Positions 16,602 through 26,053 of a stretch of DNA of 39,165 nt are shown here, in pieces; position 1 is the first letter of the stretch; every line of letters begins with the position of its first letter. The translations under genes were made by a program, and so were the position numbers. Source of the stretch: an uncultured archaeon. GTDB lineage: Archaea; Halobacteriota; Halobacteria; Halobacteriales; Haloferacaceae. The notes under the pieces are model-generated. The model made no database searches, had not been told where the DNA came from, and saw nothing but the letters and a program-made list of their open reading frames with translations. The stretch covers positions 1-39,165 of the forward strand of contig CAKZPG010000062.1 in assembly GCA_937138675.1 (NCBI GenBank), in the 5' to 3' direction.

Positions 16602-16726
16602 GCGTCTCGCACCGAGACGCCCGCGGGCACGTGTGTCGACGCAAACACACAGCGGGGACACGAACACGGAGAGGACCGCCGGGAGACTGGCACGCGGCTT
16701 TCGCCCCCCTCGCCACGAACGTGGCG
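16602..16726 (+). promoter_or_regulatory. Structured leader of RNase J mRNA
   Basis: Three inverted repeats fill the stretch before the RNase J ATG: GCGTCTCG-CAC-CGAGACGC (16602-16620, perfect 8-bp stem, straddling the predicted start site), GTGTGT / ACACAC (16631-16650) and CGCCACG-AA-CGTGGCG (16711-16726, perfect 7-bp, ending 12 nt before the ATG). The last could mask the start codon region or serve as a cleavage or binding site. Confidence 0.4.
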
Positions 16727-16738
16727 TTTCACGCAACT

Positions 16739-18085
16739 ATGGAAATAGAGATCGCGACGATCGGCGGCTATGAAGAGGTTGGACGACAGATGACAGCGAT
16801 TCGTGCAGGAGACGACATCGTCGTCTTCGACATGGGTCTGAACCTCTCGCAAGTACTGATTCACGACAACATCGAGACCGAACGGATGCACAGCCTCGAC
16901 CTGATCGACATGGGCGCTATCCCCGACGACCGGGTGATGAGCGATCTGGAGGGTGACGTGCGGGCCATCGTGCCAACACACGGTCACCTTGACCACATCG
17001 GGGCTATCTCGAAACTGGCCCACCGGTACGACGCACCGGTCGTGGCGACACCGTTCACGATCGAACTGGTCAAACAGCAGATCGATTCCGAGAACAAGTT
17101 CCAGGTGGAGAACGATCTTGTCAAGATGGATGCGGGCAGTCAGATGGATATCGGTGAGCGCTGCTCGCTTGAGTTCGTCAACGTCACACACTCCATCATC
17201 GACGCCATCAACCCGGTGCTCCACACACCGGAGGGTGCGGTCGTCTACGGCCTCGATAAGCGGATGGATCACTCGCCGGTCATCGGCGACCCCATCGACA
17301 TGGATCGATTCCGCGAGATCGGGCGCGAAGGTGAGGGCGTCCTCGCGTACATCGAGGACTGCACGAACGCAGGCCGCAAGGGTCGCACTCCCTCCGAATC
17401 CGTCGCGCGCGAGCATCTTCACGACGTCATCAAGAGCATCGAGGACTACTCAGGTGGTATCGTCGCCACGACGTTCTCGAGCCATATCGCTCGGGTCAAG
17501 AGCCTCGTCGAATTTGCGCGGGAGATTGGCCGTCAGCCGGTTCTGCTCGGGCGCTCGATGGAGAAATACTCGGGCACGGCCGAGCGCCTGAACTTCGTCG
17601 ACTTCCCAGACGACCTTGGGATGTACGGCCACCGCAAGTCCGTCGACCGCGCGTTCAAACGTATCATGAAGGAGGGGAAGGGTAACTTCCTCCCGGTCGT
17701 CACCGGCCACCAGGGTGAACCGCGTGCAATGCTCACCCGGATGGGTCGCGGCGAGACGCCGTACGAGCTGGACGACGGCGACAAAGTGCTGTTCTCGGCG
17801 CGGGTCATCCCAGAGCCGACGAACGAGGGCCAACGCTACCAGTCTGAGCGGCTCCTGAAGATGCAGGGTGCGCGCATCTACGACGACATCCACGTCTCCG
17901 GGCATCTTCGTGAGGAGGGCCACTACCAGATGCTGGACGCACTCCAGCCACGGCACATCATCCCGGCCCACCAGGATCTCAAAGGGTTCGCGCCGTATGT
18001 GGACCTCGCCGAGGGCATGGGCTACGCGCTTGGGCGTGACATCCACGTCACGCGTAACGGGAACATGATCCAGCTGGTGGAGTAG
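16739..18085 (+). CDS. Ribonuclease J
   Basis: A 448-residue metallo-beta-lactamase / beta-CASP nuclease. The [10 protein letters not shown] segment is the HxHxDH motif binding catalytic zinc; the beta-CASP insertion (about 190-340) contains [14 protein letters not shown] and [25 protein letters not shown] and [11 protein letters not shown] hold the C-terminal metal His residues. Archaeal RNase J is a 5'-3' exonuclease in mRNA turnover. Start ATG 16739 ([17 protein letters not shown]) matches the family; a frame open to GTG 16631 would add 36 residues lacking similarity. The TAG is directly followed by the ATG of the GGPP synthase gene, a linkage seen in many archaea. Confidence 0.95.
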   Translation: MEIEIATIGGYEEVGRQMTAIRAGDDIVVFDMGLNLSQVLIHDNIETERMHSLDLIDMGAIPDDRVMSDLEGDVRAIVPTHGHLDHIGAISKLAHRYDAPVVATPFTIELVKQQIDSENKFQVENDLVKMDAGSQMDIGERCSLEFVNVTHSIIDAINPVLHTPEGAVVYGLDKRMDHSPVIGDPIDMDRFREIGREGEGVLAYIEDCTNAGRKGRTPSESVAREHLHDVIKSIEDYSGGIVATTFSSHIARVKSLVEFAREIGRQPVLLGRSMEKYSGTAERLNFVDFPDDLGMYGHRKSVDRAFKRIMKEGKGNFLPVVTGHQGEPRAMLTRMGRGETPYELDDGDKVLFSARVIPEPTNEGQRYQSERLLKMQGARIYDDIHVSGHLREEGHYQMLDALQPRHIIPAHQDLKGFAPYVDLAEGMGYALGRDIHVTRNGNMIQLVE

Positions 18086-19117
18086 ATGAGCAACGGCGAG
18101 CGTGAGCGTGAGGCGCGGGTGCTGGAGGCGGTTCGCGAGCGCCGCGAGCAGGTCAACGCTGCCGTGGAGCAGGACCTTCCGCCCGCGGAGCCGGAGCGGC
18201 TCTATGCCGCATCGCGGCATCTTATCGAGGCCGGTGGCAAGCGCCTGCGGCCAGCGCTCGTACTTCTCGTCGCCGAGGCGCTCGGGGGCGAGTCAGACGA
18301 CTACTACGCGTTCCCGGGCCTCGACGGGGACGAGGTCGACGTGATGACCGCCGCGGTCGGCGTCGAACTCATCCACACGTTCACGCTCGCCCACGACGAC
18401 ATCATGGACGAGGACGACATGCGTCGGGGCGAACGCGCCGTCCACCGAGAGTACGACCTCTCGACCGCGATTCTCGCGGGCGACACACTGTTCGCGAAGG
18501 GGTTCGACCTCCTCACCCGCACCGGCGCGAAGCCGGAGCGACAGCTCACGGCAATCCGTCGTCTCGCCGAGACCTGTACCCGTATCTGTGAGGGGCAAGA
18601 GCTCGATGTGGAGTTCGAGTTCGCAGACCAAGTGTTGCCAGAGGAGTATATGCGAATGGTCGAACTCAAGACAGCGGTGCTGTACGGCGCCGCGGCGGCG
18701 ATCCCCGCTGTCCTCCTCGGTGCCGACGAGGAGACGGTCGACGCGCTCTATCAGTACGGCGTCGAGTCGGGCACGGCATTCCAGATTCACGACGACGTCC
18801 TCGACCTGACCGTCCCGTCCGAAGAGCTTGGCAAGCGCCGCGGCTCCGACCTGCTAGAGGGCAAACGGACGATCATCACGCTCCACGCCCGCCAGCACGG
18901 CGTCGCGGTGGACGAACTCCTCGACGACGAGCCGGCAGAGGCTGACATAGACGCTGCCGTCGACAGGCTCCACGCTGCAGGGAGCATCGAGTACGCGCGC
19001 GAACGCGCCGAGGAGCTCACCATGTCGAGCAAGGAACGCCTCGACGTCCTGCCCGAGAGCGAGACGCGGGCGTTACTTGCAGATCTCGCTGACTACCTGA
19101 TCCACAGACGGCACTGA
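18086..19117 (+). CDS. idsA: Geranylgeranyl diphosphate synthase
   Basis: A 343-residue trans-isoprenyl diphosphate synthase making C20 chains for archaeol and carotenoids. The first Asp-rich motif is in LAHDDIMDEDDMRRG (DDIMD, about residue 104), the second is QIHDDVLDL (DDVLD). GGKRLRPALVLL is the IPP-binding region. Two residues typically bulky before the first motif (HTFTLAHDD) fit product-length control in archaeal GGPP/FGPP synthases, so a C25 product is possible. It starts immediately after the RNase J stop, and gltX lies about 220 nt downstream. Confidence 0.93.
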   Translation: MSNGEREREARVLEAVRERREQVNAAVEQDLPPAEPERLYAASRHLIEAGGKRLRPALVLLVAEALGGESDDYYAFPGLDGDEVDVMTAAVGVELIHTFTLAHDDIMDEDDMRRGERAVHREYDLSTAILAGDTLFAKGFDLLTRTGAKPERQLTAIRRLAETCTRICEGQELDVEFEFADQVLPEEYMRMVELKTAVLYGAAAAIPAVLLGADEETVDALYQYGVESGTAFQIHDDVLDLTVPSEELGKRRGSDLLEGKRTIITLHARQHGVAVDELLDDEPAEADIDAAVDRLHAAGSIEYARERAEELTMSSKERLDVLPESETRALLADLADYLIHRRH

Positions 19118-19336
19118 GGGCGTGGGGGCCGATTGGCAGGGGTGCTGAACTCCCGCGAGCACCTACCGATGCAGGCGCCGGTGACGAAGTCAGGGCGCAC
19201 GGACCGGAGCGACGCCCGCCATCTCACGGGTTACAGGTTATCGTGTTCGCCGCGCCACCCTCTGGTCCACTCACCTTGTTCGTCCACACGTCACGTACTC
19301 CGCGGTAGTTTTCACCCGTCGCCCGAACGCTCGTTC

Positions 19337-21049
19337 ATGGACGACGACCTGCGCGAGCGCGTGGAGCGAGCGGCGGAGGTCCACGCGCTCGCCAACGCCG
19401 TCGAGTATGAGAGCGACGCCCAGACCGGCGCAGTTATCGGACCGCTGATGGGCGAGAACCCCGACTTCCGCGAACACGGCGACGAGGTCCCTGACGTCGT
19501 CGGGGGTGTCGTGGCCCGGGTGAACGACCTCTCGCCTGCCGAGCGGCGCGACCGCCTCGCGGACGTCGCGCCGGAACGCCTCGCAGATATAGAGGCCGAC
19601 GACGATGTGGAGGAGGGCCCGACACTTCCCGACCTCCCAAACGTCTCGCAGGGTGAAGTGGCCATGCGCGTCGCGCCCAACCCGAACGGCCCGTGGCATA
19701 TCGGCCACGCGCGGATGGCCGCGGTCATCGGAATGTACAAAGAGCGCTACAACGGTCAATTTGTCTGCCGATTCGACGACACCGACCCCAGCACGAAGCG
19801 GCCGGAGCTCGACGCCTACGACGCCATCCTCGACGCCATCGGCTACCTCGGCTTCGAACCAGACTCGGTTATCAAGGCGAGCGACCGGCTCGAAACCTAC
19901 TACGACCACGCCCGGGCTCTGACTGACGCTGGAGGCGCCTACACCTGCTCCTGTCCGCAAGGGGAGTTCTCCAAGCTGAAGAACGCGGGCGACGCGTGTC
20001 CACACCGCGACAAGGACGCCGCGCGCGTCCACGAGGAGTTCGAGGCGATGGTCGCCGGTGAGTACAATGAGGGTGAGATGGTACTTCGGGTCCGGACAGA
20101 TATTGAGCACCCGAACCCCGCGCTTCGGGACTGGGTCGCCTTTCGGATGATCGACCGTCCACACCCACGTCCGAAGGCAGCCGACTACCGCTGTTGGCCG
20201 ATGCTCGACTTTCAGTCCGGGGTGGACGACCACCTCACAGGTGTCACCCACATCGTTCGGGGTATCGACCTACAGGACTCGGCGAAGCGCCAGCGGTTCG
20301 TCTACGATTACTTCGATTGGGAGTATCCCGAGGTTGTCCACTGGGGGCACGTCAACATCGACGAGTTCGACGCGCCGCTCTCCACTTCGACGCTGTCAGA
20401 GATGGTCGCCGACGGCCAGCTGGACGGCTGGGACGACCCGCGCGCGCCGACGCTCGCGGCGCTCGAGCGCCGGGGAGTTCGCGGCGAGGCCGTGGTCGCG
20501 GCGATGGTAGAACTCGGCACCTCAACGTCTGACGTCGAACTGTCGATGTCGACAATCTACGCCCGAAACCGTGAACTGGTCGACAACGACGCCGACCGTC
20601 GCTTTCTCGTCCGGGACGGCGAGCAGCTTGCGGTGACCGACGCCCCCGACGCGGGCCAGCCGCCGGTCCACCCCGATCATGAGGAGCGAGGCCGGCGCGA
20701 CGTGCCCGTCGGTGACGCCGTCCTCCTCGAACGCGGGGACGTACCGGTGGCGGGCGAGCGGGTGTGGCTGAAAGGGTTGGGCTGTCTCAGGCGCGAGGAC
20801 GGCACCCTGCGCTATCTCGATGACGATATTGTGGCCGTGCGCGAGGAGAACGTCCCCGTGATCCACTGGGTCCCGGCCGAGGCGGCCGTCGACGTTCGTC
20901 TTCGGACGCCGGACGGAGACGTGTCGGCCCGGGCAGAACCGGGGCTCGTCGACGAGGGCGTTGACGAGATGGTCCAGTTCGAGCGGGTCGGGTTCGCGCG
21001 TGTCGACACGCCGGCGCCCAACGGCGTTGCGTACTTCGCGCACAGGTAG
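19337..21049 (+). CDS. gltX: Glutamyl-tRNA synthetase, archaeal type
   Basis: A 570-residue class I synthetase, starting at ATG 19337 (an open frame from 19133 is rejected; GTTTTCACC about 25 nt upstream is a plausible TATA). The family's N-terminal helical extension covers about 1-100, the HIGH motif is exactly HIGH at 121-124 (NPNGPWHIGHARM), followed by CRFDDTDPSTKRP. The KMSKS-like loop reads APLSTSTLSEMV, with Thr where the catalytic Lys of STSK is common. The C-terminal beta-barrel domains follow. In archaea it is normally non-discriminating, also charging tRNA-Gln for GatDE. The 19118-19336 gap shows nothing beyond that promoter. Confidence 0.95.
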   Translation: MDDDLRERVERAAEVHALANAVEYESDAQTGAVIGPLMGENPDFREHGDEVPDVVGGVVARVNDLSPAERRDRLADVAPERLADIEADDDVEEGPTLPDLPNVSQGEVAMRVAPNPNGPWHIGHARMAAVIGMYKERYNGQFVCRFDDTDPSTKRPELDAYDAILDAIGYLGFEPDSVIKASDRLETYYDHARALTDAGGAYTCSCPQGEFSKLKNAGDACPHRDKDAARVHEEFEAMVAGEYNEGEMVLRVRTDIEHPNPALRDWVAFRMIDRPHPRPKAADYRCWPMLDFQSGVDDHLTGVTHIVRGIDLQDSAKRQRFVYDYFDWEYPEVVHWGHVNIDEFDAPLSTSTLSEMVADGQLDGWDDPRAPTLAALERRGVRGEAVVAAMVELGTSTSDVELSMSTIYARNRELVDNDADRRFLVRDGEQLAVTDAPDAGQPPVHPDHEERGRRDVPVGDAVLLERGDVPVAGERVWLKGLGCLRREDGTLRYLDDDIVAVREENVPVIHWVPAEAAVDVRLRTPDGDVSARAEPGLVDEGVDEMVQFERVGFARVDTPAPNGVAYFAHR

Positions 21050-21145
21050 CCTCCATCGACGTCGTCGACCCTGAGACACCCTATTTGACTCAGTCTGTGA
21101 ACGCCCGACCGAATTCGTTTTGCACGCGGTGAACTATCTCAAGAC

Positions 21146-22005
<860 letters not shown>

Positions 22006-22033
22006 CGGCGCGGGCGCAGTAACGGCTAACTGT

Positions 22034-24343
22034 TCAGCGATAGCGGTCGGCCTCGCGTTCGGCGGCGGTGCTGCCGTAGCGGTCGACAAGCGGGTGGTAG
22101 GCGTCGCCGAACGCCCGCATCGCCGCTCGCTCTGAGGCGTATCCCAGGTCGGCGGCGACGGTCGTCCACGGCCGGCGCTGGAGCGTCTTCGCGACCAGCA
22201 GGCGCTCTTCCTCAGCGGTCAGCCCCGACCCACCCTCGATGAGCGCCGCGAGTGCCAGCCGTGAGAACGCGCTCGGGGCGGTGTCGTACAGCCCCGGCCC
22301 GAACGCGGCGGCGGCGACAACTCGCCACTCGTGCGCGGAGAGCTCCGGGTCAGCGGGACCCTCTGCGGCCCGTAACGCCAGCCGTGCGATCTCAGTGTCG
22401 AGGTCGCTAAGAGCGTCCGAGAGAACGGCCGGGGCACGCTTGACGAACCAGCCGCCGTGTCGCGCGGCTAGCTCCTCGCCCGCCTCACCCGTCTGCCGGA
22501 GCATCACCGCGGAGTGTTCGCCCGACCGGGCGTTACGTGTCGTTGACAGGTGGACGGTCCGGTAGCCGTTCGCTGTCCAGAACCGCACGAGCCGTGGTGT
22601 CACACCGTAGCCAACGCCTAGCCAGTCCACCTCAGACCCGACCTCCGTCTCCACGGCGTCGAGAAGCGCGGATCCCAGCCCCCGGGACCGGACCGCGTTG
22701 TGGACGGCAATTCGCAGGATTCGGTCGCCGACCGAACTGCCTGCCGCCACGTCTCGTAGTTGGGAGGTCAACACGTCGGGGATCATGTTTCCCTCTATCC
22801 GGTCACCTTCGTAGGCGCGGCGGCGGGTGCCGGCGTCAAGGCCACCCTCGCGAGCCAGCAGCGTAACCGCCACAACGCGGTCGTCGTGGGCGAGCGCGCG
22901 AACCCGGACGTTCGGTGCGTTGAGCAGCCGCGCGAGGTCGTCTGGCTCGGTCAGGTAGTGTGCGAGCGCGAGGAGGCCGAACACCTCGCGCAGGCGGGCC
23001 TCGTCGTTGACTAGCGCCGCGGGCGACAGCTGCTCGTAGTCGACCGTCTCGGGCGTTGCCTCTGCCACCGCCTCGTCCACCGCCGGCCGAGCGTCGAGAA
23101 GCAGGGCGTCGAACGCCCACGCCTCCACCGGATCGTCGGGCGCGTGCCGGATCGGTTCCGATAGTTGGACCTCTTGCACCTCGTGCCGGCTCCCGGCGAG
23201 GTGGTCCCGGAACCGCACTGTGAATCCACGGCCCGCGCCCTCGTAGCCCCTGACGGTCGTCACGTACGCGACGGCTGGCGCGGCGAGTGTCACCGTGAGT
23301 CGCTCCACCGGCAGGCCCGCGGCCTCGTCGACTATCATCACGTCGGCAGCGGCACAGACCGCCTCGTCGAGGTCCGCGGACGCGACGAACTGGACCTGTC
23401 CGCCACTCGTCGTCCGGAGGTCGGTCGTCTGTCCGTCGCCCGCCGTTGCGGCTCCGACAGCGTCGTCGCTCTTCGTCGCCACCAGGCTCTCTGCTGCCAG
23501 CACCGCTCTGGCCCGCTCGAACAGCGCTCCGACCCCCCGGCGCGACGGTGCGGTCACGACCACCTCGCGACCGTCCGCGGCGAGCGACGCCGCTGCCAGT
23601 CCGGCCGCTGCCGACTTCCCGCGCCCCCTGTCTGCCTTGACGACAGCAACACCGCCGTTTGCGAGCGTCTCAAGTGTCCTGACCGCGCGGTGCTGGTCCT
23701 TCGTCAGACAGGTCTTATAGGCGACGTCTGGGAAGGGTGCGCCGGCCGGCGGTCCGGGCACGCGTTGGCGAGCCGGCGGGTTGCCCGCCCCGGTGCGGCC
23801 GTCGATGGCGAGGGTTACGCCGCCGTACTCTGTGGTGCTCTCGCCGGTCTGCGTCCCGACGTCGAGTACCGAGACGCCCGGATGGGCGCGGAGCGTTCGC
23901 ACTAGCCGTCGCCGGAACCGTCCCGTGACTGCCGAAATGTCGGCGGGCGGGGCGGCCAGGCCCTCGTCGAACCGGCTCCGGCGTCGGGGCCAGTCTGCGA
24001 GCGGCGGTGTCACGAGGACGAGGAGGCCGCCGCCCCGAACCGCGCCGACAACCTGTCCAAGATGGTTTGGCGAGAAGCCGGCGTGACAGTCGAGAACGAC
24101 GATGTCGCGGGTCGTGCCAAGTAGGTCGGCGGCCTGGTCGGGGGCGACCCGTTCGTGGGCGGTCTCGACGGGACGCTCGCGTGTCGTGACGACGGTCACG
24201 TCGTCGGCGTCGTCGACGACGGCGTCAAGAGCGGCGCTGGCGGCGGCCAGTCCCGGGTCGCGTTCGCCGGCGAGGGTGAGGAGACGGCGCTGGTCGGTCC
24301 GGCGGGCCTCGTCTCTGAGCGCGCGGGTGTGGGTCCTGACCAT
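22034..24343 (-). CDS. tmcA: tRNA(Met) cytidine acetyltransferase TmcA
   Basis: A 769-residue enzyme forming N4-acetylcytidine in RNA (tRNA elongator Met in bacteria, wider in archaea). The N-terminal DUF1726 region covers about 1-180; the helicase-like ATPase holds the P-loop VKADRGRGKSAAAGLA and DEAAGLPVERL; the GNAT domain has RILRIAVHNAVRSRGLGSALL and acetyl-CoA-binding GLGSAL; a C-terminal helical tail follows. Start MVRTHTRALRDEARRTDQRR at 24343 is the archaeal form; the in-frame 28 codons upstream are not conserved-looking. It is convergent with ferredoxin, with 28 nt between. Confidence 0.94.
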   Translation of the reverse strand: MVRTHTRALRDEARRTDQRRLLTLAGERDPGLAAASAALDAVVDDADDVTVVTTRERPVETAHERVAPDQAADLLGTTRDIVVLDCHAGFSPNHLGQVVGAVRGGGLLVLVTPPLADWPRRRSRFDEGLAAPPADISAVTGRFRRRLVRTLRAHPGVSVLDVGTQTGESTTEYGGVTLAIDGRTGAGNPPARQRVPGPPAGAPFPDVAYKTCLTKDQHRAVRTLETLANGGVAVVKADRGRGKSAAAGLAAASLAADGREVVVTAPSRRGVGALFERARAVLAAESLVATKSDDAVGAATAGDGQTTDLRTTSGGQVQFVASADLDEAVCAAADVMIVDEAAGLPVERLTVTLAAPAVAYVTTVRGYEGAGRGFTVRFRDHLAGSRHEVQEVQLSEPIRHAPDDPVEAWAFDALLLDARPAVDEAVAEATPETVDYEQLSPAALVNDEARLREVFGLLALAHYLTEPDDLARLLNAPNVRVRALAHDDRVVAVTLLAREGGLDAGTRRRAYEGDRIEGNMIPDVLTSQLRDVAAGSSVGDRILRIAVHNAVRSRGLGSALLDAVETEVGSEVDWLGVGYGVTPRLVRFWTANGYRTVHLSTTRNARSGEHSAVMLRQTGEAGEELAARHGGWFVKRAPAVLSDALSDLDTEIARLALRAAEGPADPELSAHEWRVVAAAAFGPGLYDTAPSAFSRLALAALIEGGSGLTAEEERLLVAKTLQRRPWTTVAADLGYASERAAMRAFGDAYHPLVDRYGSTAAEREADRYR

Positions 24344-24495
24344 AGCTGGGTTGTCTCGGCGGTGCCTGAAGGGGTTTCCCCCGTGTCCGGTCGGCTGTCT
24401 GTCCTGACCCGTGTGCCGACCTGACACAGCCCCGCGGGTTTGGACACCCTTTTGTAAGCCGGGTCGCTACGCAGGGCTACGACCACTTGGCGGTC

Positions 24496-24511
24496 GATGA
24501 CGGCCGTCGTC
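24496..24511 (+). promoter_or_regulatory. Hairpin in the rpl7ae leader
   Basis: GATGAC-GGCC-GTCGTC forms a 6-bp stem (one G-T pair) with a GGCC loop inside a probable leader of about 90 nt (TATA-like TTTTGTAAG at about 24450-24458). L7Ae binds kink-turns and is known in Sulfolobus to repress its own mRNA through one, so this leader is worth checking, though I cannot show a kink-turn. Confidence 0.3.
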
Positions 24512-24566
24512 GTCAGGGATCGGTGACCGGCGACGGACGCGAGCCGCCGCGTGGGATATTCCAACC

Positions 24567-24929
24567 ATGTCAGTTTACGTCGACTACGACACACCCGCGG
24601 ATCTCGCCGAGGACGCCGTCGAGGCGCTTGAAATCGCGAGAGATACCGGAACAGTACGAAAAGGAACGAACGAGACGACAAAGGCCATCGAGCGCGGCAA
24701 TGCCTCTCTCGTCCTTGTCGCCGAGGACGTCACGCCCGAGGAGATCGTGATGCATCTCCCGGAACTCGCAGACGAGAAAGGTATCCCGTACGCCTTTGTC
24801 GAGACGCAGGACGAGATCGGTGTTGCCGCTGGACTGGAGGTCGGCTCTGCCGCCGCCGCAATCGTTGACGCCGGCGAAGCCAAAGATCAGGTTGAGGACG
24901 TCGGCTCGAAGGTCGAGGAGCTCAGGTAG
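24567..24929 (+). CDS. rpl7ae: 50S ribosomal protein L7Ae
   Basis: A 120-residue kink-turn RNA-binding protein. [34 protein letters not shown] is the L7Ae/NHP2L1 signature, with the GTNETTK RNA-contact loop. It is a component of the large subunit, of C/D and H/ACA sRNPs and of archaeal RNase P. It is first in a tight operon: its TAG is followed immediately by the ATG of rps28e, then rpl24e and ndk, the conserved haloarchaeal order. Confidence 0.97.
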   Translation: MSVYVDYDTPADLAEDAVEALEIARDTGTVRKGTNETTKAIERGNASLVLVAEDVTPEEIVMHLPELADEKGIPYAFVETQDEIGVAAGLEVGSAAAAIVDAGEAKDQVEDVGSKVEELR

Positions 24930-25154
24930 ATGTCCGGCGCAGAGGGAGAGAGCGACTCCACGGCGGCCGAGGTCATCGAGATTGTCGGCAAGACCGGGAT
25001 GCACGGCGAGGCGATGCAGGTCAAATGTCGTATTCAGGACGGTGGCAACCAGGGTCGGATCATCACGCGAAACGTTCTTGGGCCGGTGCGCGAGGGCGAC
25101 GTGCTCCAGTTGCGCGAGACCCAGCGTGACGCCGATTCGATCGGGGGACGGTAG
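24930..25154 (+). CDS. rps28e: 30S ribosomal protein S28e
   Basis: A 74-residue small-subunit protein with an OB-like fold. [24 protein letters not shown] and [22 protein letters not shown] are the eS28 signatures; the C-terminus ends with DSIGGR, close to the family's terminal R-rich end. It begins immediately after the rpl7ae stop, and the next gene starts 1 nt after its TAG. Confidence 0.97.
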   Translation: MSGAEGESDSTAAEVIEIVGKTGMHGEAMQVKCRIQDGGNQGRIITRNVLGPVREGDVLQLRETQRDADSIGGR

Positions 25155-25155
25155 G

Positions 25156-25329
25156 ATGCCTCAGTCCCGATCCTGTGACTACTGCGACGGTCAGATAGAG
25201 CCCGGCACGGGGACGATGTTCGTCCACACCAACGGGGCAGTCGTCCACTACTGCTCCTCGAAGTGCGAGGCCAACGCGGACCTCGGGCGGGAGTCTCGTG
25301 ACGTTGAGTGGGCAGGTGAACGCGAGTGA
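25156..25329 (+). CDS. rpl24e: 50S ribosomal protein L24e
   Basis: A 57-residue zinc ribosomal protein. [21 protein letters not shown] and [21 protein letters not shown] supply four Cys (CxxC and CxxxC) and the eL24 signature. It is too short for many ORF filters. The ATG lies 1 nt after the rps28e TAG, and the TGA overlaps the GTG of ndk (GTGA). Confidence 0.96.
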   Translation: MPQSRSCDYCDGQIEPGTGTMFVHTNGAVVHYCSSKCEANADLGRESRDVEWAGERE

Positions 25330-25790
25330 GCAGCCGCGAGCGCACCTTTGTGATGGTCAAGCCAGACGGCGTCCAGCGTGGACTCGTTGGCGACATCGTT
25401 GACCGGTTCGAGACTCGGGGGCTGACGCTCGTCGGCGCGAAGTTTACGCAGATCGACGATGACCTCGCTGCCGAACACTATGCCGAACACGAAGACAAGC
25501 CCTTCTTCGACGACCTGACTACCTTCATCACGAGCGGTCCTGTCTTCGCGATGGTTTGGCAAGGGCAGGACGCGATCCGGCAGGTCCGTCGCATGATGGG
25601 CGAGACCGACCCTGCGGACTCCGCTCCCGGCACCATCCGTGGCGACTTCGGCCTTGACCTCGGGCGGAACGTCATCCACGGCTCTGACCACGAGGACGAA
25701 GGCTCCGCGGAGCGAGAAATCGGCCTGTTCTTTGATGAGGACGAACTCGTCGACTGGGAACAGGTCAACGAGGACTGGCTGTACGAGTAG
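25326..25790 (+). CDS. ndk: Nucleoside diphosphate kinase
   Basis: A 154-residue kinase equilibrating NTP/NDP pools. [19 protein letters not shown] opens the fold; the active-site His is in [22 protein letters not shown], and the substrate-binding Arg-containing segments are conserved. Start is GTG overlapping the rpl24e stop. It is the last gene of the rpl7ae operon; the next gene is convergent. Length is normal for archaea. Confidence 0.97.
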   Translation: MSSRERTFVMVKPDGVQRGLVGDIVDRFETRGLTLVGAKFTQIDDDLAAEHYAEHEDKPFFDDLTTFITSGPVFAMVWQGQDAIRQVRRMMGETDPADSAPGTIRGDFGLDLGRNVIHGSDHEDEGSAEREIGLFFDEDELVDWEQVNEDWLYE

Positions 25791-25964
25791 GACAGACTCG
25801 CAGCCGGACGACTCTTCCCGAGAGCTACCGCCCCGGCCTCTACAAGATTAGTGACGGGGACGGGGACAGGCATATTTCCCGCATACTCCAACAGTTTCGT
25901 CGAACGGCTGAGTTCCGTCCAGCAGTGAGACGCTCGGCGTCGTAGACTGTCGCATTCCCGGCGT

Positions 25965-25985
25965 CTGGTGGTCAACTCCCACCAG
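25965..25985. terminator. Hairpin in the convergent ndk/metE interval
   Basis: CTGGTGG-TCAACTC-CCACCAG is a perfect 7-bp stem with a 7-nt loop. It lies in the 261-nt gap between the 3' ends of ndk and the metE pair, where no gene is seen, so a bidirectional termination or mRNA-end role is plausible. No clear U-run follows. Confidence 0.3.
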
Positions 25986-26036
25986 GGCGCTCTTGGCCGG
26001 CACACGGACGTAGTGGTCTCTCTGATACAACGGCGT

Positions 26037-26053
26037 GAGTCGACCGTCGACTC
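26037..26053. repeat. Palindrome at the stop codon of the MetE C-domain gene
   Basis: GAGTCGAC-C-GTCGACTC is a perfect 8-bp inverted repeat with a 1-nt centre. It overlaps the last codons and the stop of the gene ending at 26052 and may form the 3' end of the message. Confidence 0.3.

Noticed and set aside
16631-16738. A 36-residue N-terminal extension of RNase J from GTG
   Set aside because: The added residues are unlike the family and cover the hairpin-rich leader; the [10 protein letters not shown] start is standard.
19133-19336. In-frame extension of gltX upstream
   Set aside because: The added residues lack family similarity and cross the inferred promoter; ATG 19337 fits.
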